NCBI GenBank assembly: GCA_012729785.1
Contig: JAAYCL010000035.1
Location: 5,474-69,473, forward strand
Direction: 5' to 3'
DNA: 64,000 bases
From: Chlamydiota bacterium
GTDB taxonomy: Bacteria; Auribacterota; Tritonobacteria; UBA1439
The notes under the pieces were generated by a model, which made no database searches, was not told the DNA's origin, and was given only the letters and a program-made list of their open reading frames with translations. Shown here in pieces: positions 23,926 to 31,632 of the stretch. Both the position numbers and the translations under genes were made by a program. Each line of letters opens with the position of its first letter. The first letter of the stretch is position 1.

Positions 23926-24356
23926 AGATCGCCGGGAGGAGACAACGCCTGGTGGCGCTCGAGTCGGTCGCGATGACCGACATCGTGCTCAACCTGTTCA
24001 TATTCTTCTTCATCTCGTTCAGTCTGCTCTACACCCTCAACGCCGACCGGGCGCACGCCATCAGGATCGTGTTGCCCGCCGCGGAGAGTGCCGCCCCGCC
24101 CCCGGAGGCCCCGGAGGCGCGCGTGACGGTGACCCAATCGGGGGAGCTGTACCTGGACGGGGAGCGGATCGGGGAGGAGGCGCTGGGCGGCGAGATCGCC
24201 CTGAGGAAGTCGGCGGATCCCGATCTGCGGATCTCCCTCCGCGCCGACAGGCAGGCGCCGTTTCAGGAGGCGGTCCGCGTCCTGTCGATCGTCTCGGCGT
24301 GCCGGGTGCGCGCGCTCGATATCGCCGTCGTGAAGGAAGGGGACGCCGACCGCTGA
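23922..24356 (+). CDS. exbD: ExbD/TolR-family proton channel subunit
   Basis: A 144-residue protein with one N-terminal membrane helix containing the essential Asp ('ESVAMTDIVLNLFIFFFISF') and a periplasmic domain ending 'LSIVSACRVRALDIAVVKEG'. The GTG start overlaps exbB (GTGA). This is the last gene of the receptor-ECF operon and converges on a minus-strand thioredoxin gene 17 bases away. Confidence 0.9.
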   Translation: MKIAGRRQRLVALESVAMTDIVLNLFIFFFISFSLLYTLNADRAHAIRIVLPAAESAAPPPEAPEARVTVTQSGELYLDGERIGEEALGGEIALRKSADPDLRISLRADRQAPFQEAVRVLSIVSACRVRALDIAVVKEGDADR

Positions 24357-24373
24357 CGGGCGCGCCGCCCCCC

Positions 24374-24688
24374 TCAGAGCCCCTCGAGGTCCTTCTCCCC
24401 GAGCCCCTGCCCGGGTCTTCCGTCCCGGCGCGCCCTGACCTCCCTCCCCTCGAAGACGATCAGCGTCGGCACCACCTCGACGCCGTACGTTTCCCAGAGC
24501 GGGTTCTCGAGATCGTCGAGAACCACCGTGAGGCAGCCGCGCCCCCCCGCCTTGGCCGCGGCGAACGCATCGAAACGGGGGCGGAACGCGCGGCAGTACG
24601 GGCAGGCGCTCATCACGAAGAGCACGACGGTTTTCCCCCCCGCCGCGAGGTGGGGGGCCAGCGACGACGGATTCAGGAGCGTCTGCAT
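24374..24688 (-). CDS. Thioredoxin-like protein (CPYC) downstream of cstA
   Basis: A 104-residue single-domain thioredoxin-fold protein. The active site is CPYC in 'VVLFVMSACPYCRAFRPRF', and the cis-proline lies in 'GVEVVPTLIVFEG'. No signal peptide is seen. It begins 21 bases after the cstA stop, so the two are probably co-transcribed, although no functional link between CstA and thioredoxins is established. Confidence 0.83.
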   Translation of the reverse strand: MQTLLNPSSLAPHLAAGGKTVVLFVMSACPYCRAFRPRFDAFAAAKAGGRGCLTVVLDDLENPLWETYGVEVVPTLIVFEGREVRARRDGRPGQGLGEKDLEGL

Positions 24689-24709
24689 GGTTCGATCGCG
24701 GCGCCGGCG

Positions 24710-26329
24710 TCAGGCGCGCAGGGCCCTCGCGGTCTCGCGGACCAGCAGGAGCGCCATCAGGAGCAAAACCGCGGCGATGAGCCCGATCACGGACAGGCGG
24801 TACCTGCCGATGAGAAGGACGAGCGCCCAGACGGTCATGACGATCATGAACGCCATCGGAACGAGCACGATGCCGGTCCGCTTTCCTCCTTTCTTCAGCC
24901 AGAGGGTGATGACGAGGAGCGTGAGCGCCGCGAGGAGCTGGTTGGAGGCGCCGAAGGCGGGCCAGATGACCTTCCACGCCGGGACGGGGTTCCCCTGCGC
25001 GTCGCGGAGCGTGATGAGGACGAAGATCGCGGGAAGGACGAGCGTGGCGAGGGTGGACCAGTAGCGCGTCTTCACGCCGGCGAGGCCGAAGAACTCCTCG
25101 AAGATGTACCGGCCGAGGCGCGTCGCGGTGTCGAGCGTGGTGAGGATGAAGGTTGAGAGGGCGAGGAGTCCGAACGAGTAGCCGATCCTCTGCGGGACGC
25201 GGAGGAGCGCGAGGAAGCGGCTGATGCCGGTCGCGTAGATCTCGAGCGGCGGCTTCCCCGCGAGGGCGTCGTGTCGCGAGATCATGATGACCGTGGCGAG
25301 GGCGATGACGGCGATGACCCCCTCGACGAGCATCGCCCCGTAGCCGACGAGCCGCGCGTCCGATTCGCGGTCGAGCTGCTTCGACGACGTCCCCGAGGCG
25401 ACGATGGAGTGGAACCCCGAGCAGGCGCCGCAGGCGACCGTGATGAAGAGGATCGGGAAGAGCGACCCGAGCTCCGGCGCGGTCCAGTCGACGAAGGCGG
25501 GGAAGCTCGCGGGGAAGGCGCCGAAAGAGATGCCGACGAGGCCGCCCAAAACGGAGGCGTAGAGCAGGAACGAGGAGAGGTAGTCGCGGGGCTGGAGGAG
25601 GACCCAGACGGGGGTCGTGGAGGCGACGAAGCAATAGACGATGAGGAGGACGGCCCAGACCTTGACCGGGTCGCCGCCGGTGAGGGAGCGGACCGACTCC
25701 GCCTGGAGCGGGATGCGCTGGCCGACCCAGACCGCGAGGAAGACGAGCGGCACGAAGACGAGCGATGCGGCGAGCACGGTGAGCCGCAGCCGATAAACGC
25801 AGAGGCCGAAGCCGATCGCGAGGGCGATGAAGATGATCGAGGAGACGGCGACCCCGCCGTCCATCGCGAAGGTGGCCGAGGTGAGATCGGTGAAGACGAT
25901 CAACACATAGACCAGCGTCAGCCAGATGAAGGAGAGGAAGAGCTTGTAGGCGAGGGGGGACATATATTCCCTCGCGATCTCCGCGATCGAGCGCGCCCGG
26001 TGGCGGATGGAGACGAAGAGCGTCGCGAAGTCGTGCACCCCGCCGATGAGGATCGAGCCCGCCACGATCCAGACGAGGGCCGGGAGCCAGCCGAAGGCGG
26101 TCGCCGCGATGATCGGGCCCACGATCGGCCCCGCCCCGGCGATCGACGAGAAGTGGTGGCCGAGGAGGACCGCCCGGTTGGCGGGCACCCGGTCCACCCC
26201 GTCGTAGTCGGTGTGCGCCGGGGTCGGGCGCGTGTTGTCGATCCCGAAGAAGCGGGCGAGGAAGCGGCCGTAGACAAGGTACGCCGCCGCGAAGGCGACG
26301 ACCGCGGAGAGGAAGACGACTGTCAGCAT
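24710..26329 (-). CDS. cstA: Carbon starvation protein CstA-family transporter
   Basis: A 539-residue integral membrane protein with about 14-16 helices. Family motifs include 'AHTDYDGVDRVPANRAVLLGHHFSSIAGAGPIVGP', 'ACGACSGFHSIVASGTSSKQL', 'TLDTATRLGRYIFEE' and 'IWPAFGASNQLLAALTLL'. CstA proteins import peptides or pyruvate, and the short form is common in bacteria. A TATACT hexamer on the minus strand (26357-26352) is the likely -10. The upstream 224 bases to rmuC hold no gene. Confidence 0.95.
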   Translation of the reverse strand: MLTVVFLSAVVAFAAAYLVYGRFLARFFGIDNTRPTPAHTDYDGVDRVPANRAVLLGHHFSSIAGAGPIVGPIIAATAFGWLPALVWIVAGSILIGGVHDFATLFVSIRHRARSIAEIAREYMSPLAYKLFLSFIWLTLVYVLIVFTDLTSATFAMDGGVAVSSIIFIALAIGFGLCVYRLRLTVLAASLVFVPLVFLAVWVGQRIPLQAESVRSLTGGDPVKVWAVLLIVYCFVASTTPVWVLLQPRDYLSSFLLYASVLGGLVGISFGAFPASFPAFVDWTAPELGSLFPILFITVACGACSGFHSIVASGTSSKQLDRESDARLVGYGAMLVEGVIAVIALATVIMISRHDALAGKPPLEIYATGISRFLALLRVPQRIGYSFGLLALSTFILTTLDTATRLGRYIFEEFFGLAGVKTRYWSTLATLVLPAIFVLITLRDAQGNPVPAWKVIWPAFGASNQLLAALTLLVITLWLKKGGKRTGIVLVPMAFMIVMTVWALVLLIGRYRLSVIGLIAAVLLLMALLLVRETARALRA

Positions 26330-26553
26330 CGGGCGGCTCCGTAAAAATACCAGTATAGCACGGAACGAGGGGGAGGAGCGGGGTGTAGCTTCTCGGGAAA
26401 GTCGGGGCTCACGGGCGTGTCGCAGCCGTCATTCCCCCCTCCGGCGGCAGGCCCGGCCTCTTGCTCCTGAAGGGCGCGGCTCCGGGCGCAGCGCGTCAGG
26501 ATCGCGTCATCCGCGACGACCCCGCGGCCGCACCTGAGCGCCGAAATCCGACG

Positions 26554-27732
26554 CTAGGGGCGCGGGTCCCCCCCCTCGCCCGGGAGCGCCGCGGGGGTCC
26601 TGGGCTGGATGTCGAGCTGCGCGGGGTCGGGGATCTCGTCCCGCGCGACGCCCATCTCCTGGAATCGGCGGGCGAGCGGGATCAGGCGGCTCTCCAGCGA
26701 GGCGACCGCCCGGTTGTAGCCCTTCACTGACTTCTCCAGCGCCTCCCCGACCCCCGAGAAGTGCCCCACGAAGGTGGCGAGCCGCCCGTACAGCTCGCGC
26801 CCCTCCTCGGCGATCCGTTCCGCGTTCTCCGCGAGGCGCTGCTGCTGCCAGCCGAAGGCGATCACCTTCAGAAGCGCGAAGAGGATGACCGGGGAGCTGA
26901 TGAGGACCCGGTTGGCGATGGCGTATTCGAACAGATCCCGGTCCTGTTCGAACGCGGCGGAGAGGGACGCCTCGAGCGGCACGAACATCACCACGATCTC
27001 CGGGGCCCGCTCGAACTGGTCCCAGTACGCCTTCCTGCCGAGGTCGTTCACCTTGCCCCGCATCGCCTTGGCGTGCTGCGCGAGTTTGGCGGCGCGCGCG
27101 GCCTCCTCCCGCGTCTCCATCGCCTCGAGGTAGGCGTCGAGCGGGACCTTCGAGTCGATCGGCAGGATGCCGCCCTGGGGCAGGCGGATCACCATGTCGG
27201 GCCGTCCGGGGCCGGCCTCGGCGGCGGCCTGCTCGTCGAAATCCACGTGTCCCGCCATCCCCGCCATCTCGACGAGGCGGCGGAGCTGGAGCTCCCCCCA
27301 GCGTCCCTTGACCGTCGGGGATCGCAGCGCCTGCGCCAGCGTGGTGGTGGTGCTCTGGAGCTGCGCGTGGAGGCGGCCGAGTTCCGTGAGCTGCTGCCCG
27401 AGGGCCTGGTACGCCCCCTCGCGCTTGCTCTCGAGCGCCCGCACCAGCATGTCCAGCGACGCGAGGTCGTTGGTGAGCGGCTTGACGAGGTTCTCCAGCG
27501 CGCTCCGGGACCGCTGTTCGAGCTGCGCGGAGTTGGCGTGCAACACGTCGCTCGCGCACGCCTTGAAGGCGTCGACGAGCGCCGCGCGGGAGGTCTCGGC
27601 CCACTGCAGCTTCTCGGCGTCCGCCTGCAGGGCGGCCCTGAGCCGGGCGCGCTCCTCCCGGTATCTAACAAGCAGCATCAGCGCCCCCGCCAGTGCCAGG
27701 CTGAGCGCGATCAGGAGTATCGTCATCATCAT
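26554..27732 (-). CDS. rmuC: DNA recombination protein RmuC
   Basis: A 392-residue protein. One N-terminal membrane helix (about 4-22) is followed by a long coiled coil (about 25-140) and the RmuC nuclease-like domain: 'VKGRWGELQLRRLVEMAGM', 'RPDMVIRLPQGGILPIDSKVPLDAYLEA', 'APEIVVMFVPLEASLSAAFEQD' and 'VLISSPVILFALLKVIAFGWQQQ'. RmuC limits inversions at short inverted repeats. A TATGAT -10 (27758-27753) and GGGAGGTGA ribosome site precede it. The gene is divergent from the flavoprotein gene. Confidence 0.93.
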   Translation of the reverse strand: MMMTILLIALSLALAGALMLLVRYREERARLRAALQADAEKLQWAETSRAALVDAFKACASDVLHANSAQLEQRSRSALENLVKPLTNDLASLDMLVRALESKREGAYQALGQQLTELGRLHAQLQSTTTTLAQALRSPTVKGRWGELQLRRLVEMAGMAGHVDFDEQAAAEAGPGRPDMVIRLPQGGILPIDSKVPLDAYLEAMETREEAARAAKLAQHAKAMRGKVNDLGRKAYWDQFERAPEIVVMFVPLEASLSAAFEQDRDLFEYAIANRVLISSPVILFALLKVIAFGWQQQRLAENAERIAEEGRELYGRLATFVGHFSGVGEALEKSVKGYNRAVASLESRLIPLARRFQEMGVARDEIPDPAQLDIQPRTPAALPGEGGDPRP

Positions 27733-27823
27733 GCTTCACCTCCCGTGCCGCTATCATACCCCCCGCGCCGCGTTCCGTAACCGGAAAAATCAGTTTCTTC
27801 CGCCCCCGGGGAGCGGCGCGGCT

Positions 27824-27852
27824 TTGACGCCCCTGCGCGCACCTAGTATAGT
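27824..27852 (+). promoter_or_regulatory. Promoter of the BaiN-type flavoprotein gene
   Basis: TTGACG (27824-27829), a 17-base spacer and TATAGT (27847-27852) stand six bases before the ATG. The predicted transcription start coincides with the ATG, so the mRNA is probably leaderless. Confidence 0.65.
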
Positions 27853-27858
27853 AGCCAT

Positions 27859-29142
27859 ATGCCCGAGCATGCGGATATCCTCGTCGTCGGCGGAGGACCC
27901 GCCGGGATCTTCGCCGCCGTCACCGCCGCGCAGCACGGAGGGAACGCCCTCCGTGTCGCCCTCGTCGAGCACAACCACGTCCTCGGCCGGAAACTCGGAA
28001 AGACCGGGAACGGCCGCTGCAACCTCACCAACCGAAATGTGTCGATCGAGCGCTACCACGGCGAGGAGACGCGCTTTCTCCACAACGTCCTGCCGCGCTT
28101 CACGAGCGACGATTTGCTCGCCTGGTTCGAGGAGCGCGGGGTGGAGTTCAAGGAGGAGGAGGACGGCCGCGTTTTCCCCGTGACCGACCAGGCCTCCACG
28201 ATCGCGGACGTCCTGAAGGAGGAGGTCGCGCGATGCGGCGTCGCCGTCTCGCTCGGGAGGCGCGTCGAAGAGGTTGGGCGCGGAAAGGACGGGGGCTTTT
28301 TCGCGCGCTGCGCGGGAGGGGGAACATTCCTCTGCCGGAAACTTGTCCTCGCCGCGGGAGGGCCCGCGTACCCGCAGCTCGGCGCCACGGAGGACTGCTA
28401 CGCCTTCGCGAGAGCGTTCGGGCACACGGTCGTTTCCCCGGCGCCGGCCCTCGTCGCCTTCGAGATCGCGGCCAAATCGCTCTTCGACCTCCAGGGGGTG
28501 AAAACGCGCGCGGAGGTGAAGGCATATCAGGGCGGGAGAGTCGCTGCGACGGCCACGGACGAACTTCTCTTCACGCACTTCGGCGTATCCGGCCCCGCGG
28601 TCCTGCACGTGAGCAGCTTCGTCACGCGCGGCTTGTGCGCCGCAGCGACGGCGAAGACGGACCTGCCCGGCACGGAGACACTGCTTCGGGTCAACCTTTT
28701 CCCCGGCCTGCCGCGCGCGGATGTCGAGAAGAAGATCCTCTCGCTCTGGAAGCGCACCCCGAAGCGCTCCCTCGGCAACAGCCTGATGGGGATCCTCCCG
28801 AAGAAACTCCCGCAGGTTCTCTTCCGGAATGTCCTCGGGCTGGACGTGGAGACGCCGTCCGAGAAGATCACGCGTGAGAACCGCACCCGCATCGTGAACG
28901 TTCTGACGAATCTCGAGTTGAAGGTCGCCGGGACGCGCGGCTTCCGCGACGCGCAGGTCGTCTCCGGCGGCGTGCGCACGGCGGAGGTGGCGGGGAGGAC
29001 GATGGAGTCGCGCCTTGCGAATGGCCTCCACTTCGCCGGGGAGGTGCTGGACATCGACGGCGACTGCGGCGGCTTCAACCTCCAGTTCGCCTTCGCCTCG
29101 GGATACCTCGCGGGCCTTGCGGCCGCCGCGCGCGCAACGTAA
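27859..29142 (+). CDS. BaiN/RdsA-family NAD(P)/FAD-dependent oxidoreductase
   Basis: A 427-residue HI0933-like flavoprotein. The FAD-binding 'ADILVVGGGPAGIFAAVTAAQ' is N-terminal, then the family signature 'LGRKLGKTGNGRCNLTN', 'LAAGGPAYPQLGATEDCYAFARAFGH', 'LLFTHFGVSGPAVLHVSSF', 'QVVSGGVRTAEV' and the C-terminal 'GLHFAGEVLDIDGDCGGFNLQFAFASGYLAG'. Members reduce C=C bonds (BaiN, bile acids); most have unknown substrates. No ribosome site is visible, and a promoter -10 lies six bases upstream. Confidence 0.9.
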   Translation: MPEHADILVVGGGPAGIFAAVTAAQHGGNALRVALVEHNHVLGRKLGKTGNGRCNLTNRNVSIERYHGEETRFLHNVLPRFTSDDLLAWFEERGVEFKEEEDGRVFPVTDQASTIADVLKEEVARCGVAVSLGRRVEEVGRGKDGGFFARCAGGGTFLCRKLVLAAGGPAYPQLGATEDCYAFARAFGHTVVSPAPALVAFEIAAKSLFDLQGVKTRAEVKAYQGGRVAATATDELLFTHFGVSGPAVLHVSSFVTRGLCAAATAKTDLPGTETLLRVNLFPGLPRADVEKKILSLWKRTPKRSLGNSLMGILPKKLPQVLFRNVLGLDVETPSEKITRENRTRIVNVLTNLELKVAGTRGFRDAQVVSGGVRTAEVAGRTMESRLANGLHFAGEVLDIDGDCGGFNLQFAFASGYLAGLAAAARAT

Positions 29143-29426
29143 GCGCCCGTCCCGACGAGACCGTCGCTCTTCCGGCGGTCGAGCCGGCCATTCTCGAGGG
29201 CGTCTATCCTCCACGACAGGTCCTCCCGGAAGAGTCGGAGATTCGCGTCCGGCCGCCGCGCCAGGCCCGCGCATTCGTGCGGCATCTCCGCTCGACGCCC
29301 CCGCGGCACGTCCGCCCCTCCCCACACACCAATCGACCTCTCCGCCTCGGCGAGCCCGGCGCGGGGCGGGGCGGTCCGCCGGCGACGCGCGGCGGGAGTG
29401 CGGAGACGGGGGGCGAAAAATATCTG
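29143..29426. other. Intergenic region, no gene recognised
   Basis: About 280 bases between the flavoprotein gene and the Rrf2 promoter. Open frames cross it on the minus strand, but none has a start signal or a recognisable product. Confidence 0.6.
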
Positions 29427-29462
29427 TTGACGGCGGGCCCTATACTGGTATAGTGGTACCAG
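29427..29462 (+). promoter_or_regulatory. Rrf2 promoter with nested palindromic operator
   Basis: TTGACG (29427-29432) and TATAGT (29449-29454) with a 16-base spacer form the promoter. Two perfect inverted repeats overlap the -10: CTATAC-TG-GTATAG (29440-29453) and CTGGTA-TAGTGG-TACCAG (29445-29462). The placement fits autorepression by the Rrf2 protein encoded 23 bases downstream. Confidence 0.65.
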
Positions 29463-29484
29463 AATAGTTAGAAATGAGGTATCC

Positions 29485-29934
29485 ATGGCGCAGATGCTCA
29501 GGATCTCCGAGGCGGCGGCGCTCGCGATGCACGCGGTGGTCCTGATGGCGGCCGATTCGAAGCGTCCCCTCGCCGTCAGCCGCGCCGCGCGGCGACTCAA
29601 CGTATCGGGGGCGCACCTCTCCAAGGTCCTTCAGCGCCTGGCGAAGGCCGGCCTCGTGGACTCCATCCGGGGCCCGCGCGGAGGCTTCATCCTCGCGAAG
29701 AAGCCGGGGAGGATCACGCTGCTCGAGGTCTACGAGGCGATCGAGGGGCGGCGCGAAAAGAGCGAGTGCCTCTTCGACGGGCGCGGATGCGGCGTGCCCC
29801 GCTGCATCCTCGGCGGGCTTCTCGGGAAGGTGGACGCGCAGATCGGGAGGTACCTCGCCGCGACGCGGATCTCCTCCCTGGCGGACCTGTACGCGGGGGA
29901 CAACGGCGATGAAGAGACGCATCATAAGGATTGA
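29485..29934 (+). CDS. Rrf2-family Fe-S-type transcription regulator
   Basis: A 149-residue Rrf2 protein. The winged helix has 'LAVSRAARRLNVSGAHLSKVLQRLAKAGLVDSIRGPRGGF'. Three cysteines (95, 102, 107 in 'ECLFDGRGCGVPRC') match the cluster-ligand region of NsrR/IscR-type sensors, with altered spacing. It overlaps the next gene and heads a run containing hemerythrin, Hcp and FprA homologues, so it may sense nitric oxide or redox state. Operator palindromes lie in its own promoter. Confidence 0.87.
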   Translation: MAQMLRISEAAALAMHAVVLMAADSKRPLAVSRAARRLNVSGAHLSKVLQRLAKAGLVDSIRGPRGGFILAKKPGRITLLEVYEAIEGRREKSECLFDGRGCGVPRCILGGLLGKVDAQIGRYLAATRISSLADLYAGDNGDEETHHKD

Positions 29935-30751
29935 CGAGGCCAGGTGCACCGGCTGCGGGCTCTGCATCCCCAACTGCCCGGAGGGGGCGCTGCAGGTCGT
30001 CGACGGGAAGGCGCGCATGCTGAGCGACCTGTTCTGCGACGGGCTCGGCGCCTGCATCGGCCACTGCCCGGAGGGGGCGCTGTCGTTCGAGGATCGGGAG
30101 GCCGAGCCGTACGACGAGCGGCGCGCGATGGAGAATATCGTGCGGGGCGGGGAGAAGGTCATCCGGGCGCACCTGGCGCATCTGCGGGATCACGGGGAGG
30201 AGGGCTACCTGAGGGAGGCGGTCGGATACCTCGAAGAGAGGGGGATACCGGTGCCCTCGGAGGAGAAGCCGGCGCGAAGAGACTCGGCGGCGGCGCCGAA
30301 GCCCCGCGTCTGTCCCGGCGCGCAGGCATCGAAATGGGGGATGCCGCGGAAAGGCGCCGGCGCCGGGTCGGCCGGACCGGCAGCCGCGTCCCGTCTCGGC
30401 CAGTGGCCGGTGCAGTTGCACCTCGTGCCCGCGTCCGCATCGTTCCTGAAAGGGGCCGACCTGCTCGTCGCCGCCGACTGCGTGCCGTTCGCCTTCGCCG
30501 GTTTCCACGACGAGCTCCTCGCGGGCCGGGCGCTTCTCGCGGGGTGCCCGAAGCTCGACGACACGGCCGCGTATCTCGAGAAGCTGACGGAGATCTTCAG
30601 GCAGAACGAAATCCGGTCCGTGACCGTCGCCAGGATGGAGGTGCCGTGCTGCGCCGGGATCGTGCGCCTCGTCGGGGAGGCGATGCACGCGGCGGGCGTG
30701 GAGATCCCCCTGCAGGAGGTCGAGATCGGCATCCGGGGTGAGAGGAGATGA
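29909..30751 (+). CDS. 4Fe-4S dicluster ferredoxin-domain protein
   Basis: A 280-residue protein. Residues 1-65 hold two ferredoxin motifs: 'CTGCGLCIPNCPEGAL' and a second, incomplete one, 'CDGLGACIGHCPEGAL', which lacks the first CxxC spacing. After a variable linker, residues 160-280 form a domain with 'GQWPVQLHLVPASASFLKGADLLVAADCVPFAFAGFHDELLAGRALLAGCPKLDD' and 'EVPCCAGIV', which I recognise from proteins found beside Rrf2 and Hcp genes, without known activity. Probably an electron-transfer partner of the stress enzymes downstream. It overlaps Rrf2 by 26 bases. Confidence 0.85.
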   Translation: MKRRIIRIDEARCTGCGLCIPNCPEGALQVVDGKARMLSDLFCDGLGACIGHCPEGALSFEDREAEPYDERRAMENIVRGGEKVIRAHLAHLRDHGEEGYLREAVGYLEERGIPVPSEEKPARRDSAAAPKPRVCPGAQASKWGMPRKGAGAGSAGPAAASRLGQWPVQLHLVPASASFLKGADLLVAADCVPFAFAGFHDELLAGRALLAGCPKLDDTAAYLEKLTEIFRQNEIRSVTVARMEVPCCAGIVRLVGEAMHAAGVEIPLQEVEIGIRGERR

Positions 30752-31014
30752 GCGGATTCAGGTGCCCGGGAACGGAGCGGATCAGGGCGTCGTATCCCGA
30801 CGAGGTGCCGTGCGCGTGCGGCGGGAAGGTGGAGCTGTGGCCGGACGAGGACGGGGCGCGGTGCCCGGCGTGCGGCCGCACCGCGAAGAGGGAGATCCCC
30901 CCCTCCTGCCTCGACTGGTGCGCGGCGGCGAGGGGGTGTGTCGGGGAGGAGCGCTACGCGCGGTACCTGCGCGCGAAACAGCACAGGGCGATTGCGTCGC
31001 GGGGGAGGAGGTGA
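30748..31014 (+). CDS. Small zinc-ribbon protein
   Basis: An 88-residue protein with a treble-Cys zinc ribbon: 'VPCACGGKVELWPDEDGARCPACGRTAKREI' (CxCG...CxxCG), then 'SCLDWCAAARGCVGEERY'. The same 'SC.DWC..A..CVG' tail occurs at the end of some HD-domain phosphohydrolases of anaerobes; here it stands alone. It overlaps the ferredoxin gene by four bases. Metal or nucleic-acid binding is possible, role unknown. Confidence 0.75.
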   Translation: MSGFRCPGTERIRASYPDEVPCACGGKVELWPDEDGARCPACGRTAKREIPPSCLDWCAAARGCVGEERYARYLRAKQHRAIASRGRR

Positions 31015-31018
31015 GGCC

Positions 31019-31576
31019 GTGAAGCCGACGGAGCGGTTGAAGGAGGAGCACCAGGGGGTCAAGCTGATGCTGAGGATACTCAAGAAGGCCGCCGAGAGGA
31101 TGCACGGGGGCACCGCCGTGCCGCACGAGCACCTCGGACAGATGGCGGAGTTCTTCAGGGTCTTCGTGGATCGGTGCCACCACGCGAAGGAGGAGGAGCT
31201 GCTGTTTCCCGCCATGCAGGAGGCGCGCATCCCGGAAGTCGAGGGGTTGATCCGCGCGCTGCGGGAGGAGCACGAGCGCGGCCGCGGCATCGCCGGATCG
31301 TTCGCGGACGCCGTCGTCCGCTGCGGCGCCGGCGACCACCGGGCCCCGGCGAAGATCGTCGCCGAGGCGCGCGTCTATCGCGACCTGCTTATCGCGCATA
31401 TCGAGAAAGAGGACACGGTCCTCTACCCGATGGCCGACGAGAAACTCTCCGGGGAGACGCAGAAGGCCCTTCTCGACGGATTCGAACGGATCGAGGAGGA
31501 GCGGATAGGGGCGGGGACGCATGAGAGGTTCCACGGGGTGCTGCGGCATCTGCACAGCGTATACCTGAAAGGGTAG
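31019..31576 (+). CDS. Hemerythrin HHE-domain protein
   Basis: A 185-residue four-helix protein with hemerythrin-type diiron ligands: 'LKEEHQGVKLML', 'VDRCHHAKEEELLFPAM', 'LREEHERGRGI' and 'LLIAHIEKEDTVLYPMAD'. These are the H...HxxxE...H...HxxxxD pattern of the family. The GTG start follows GGAGGAGG at seven bases. In anaerobes such proteins bind O2 or NO or assist Fe-S repair (YtfE-like). The place between an Rrf2 regulator and Hcp supports a nitrosative-stress role. Confidence 0.88.
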   Translation: MKPTERLKEEHQGVKLMLRILKKAAERMHGGTAVPHEHLGQMAEFFRVFVDRCHHAKEEELLFPAMQEARIPEVEGLIRALREEHERGRGIAGSFADAVVRCGAGDHRAPAKIVAEARVYRDLLIAHIEKEDTVLYPMADEKLSGETQKALLDGFERIEEERIGAGTHERFHGVLRHLHSVYLKG

Positions 31577-31632
31577 GGGGCACGTACACACACGGAGCGG
31601 GCGGCGCATGCCGCGTGCGCGAGGAGGGGGAG

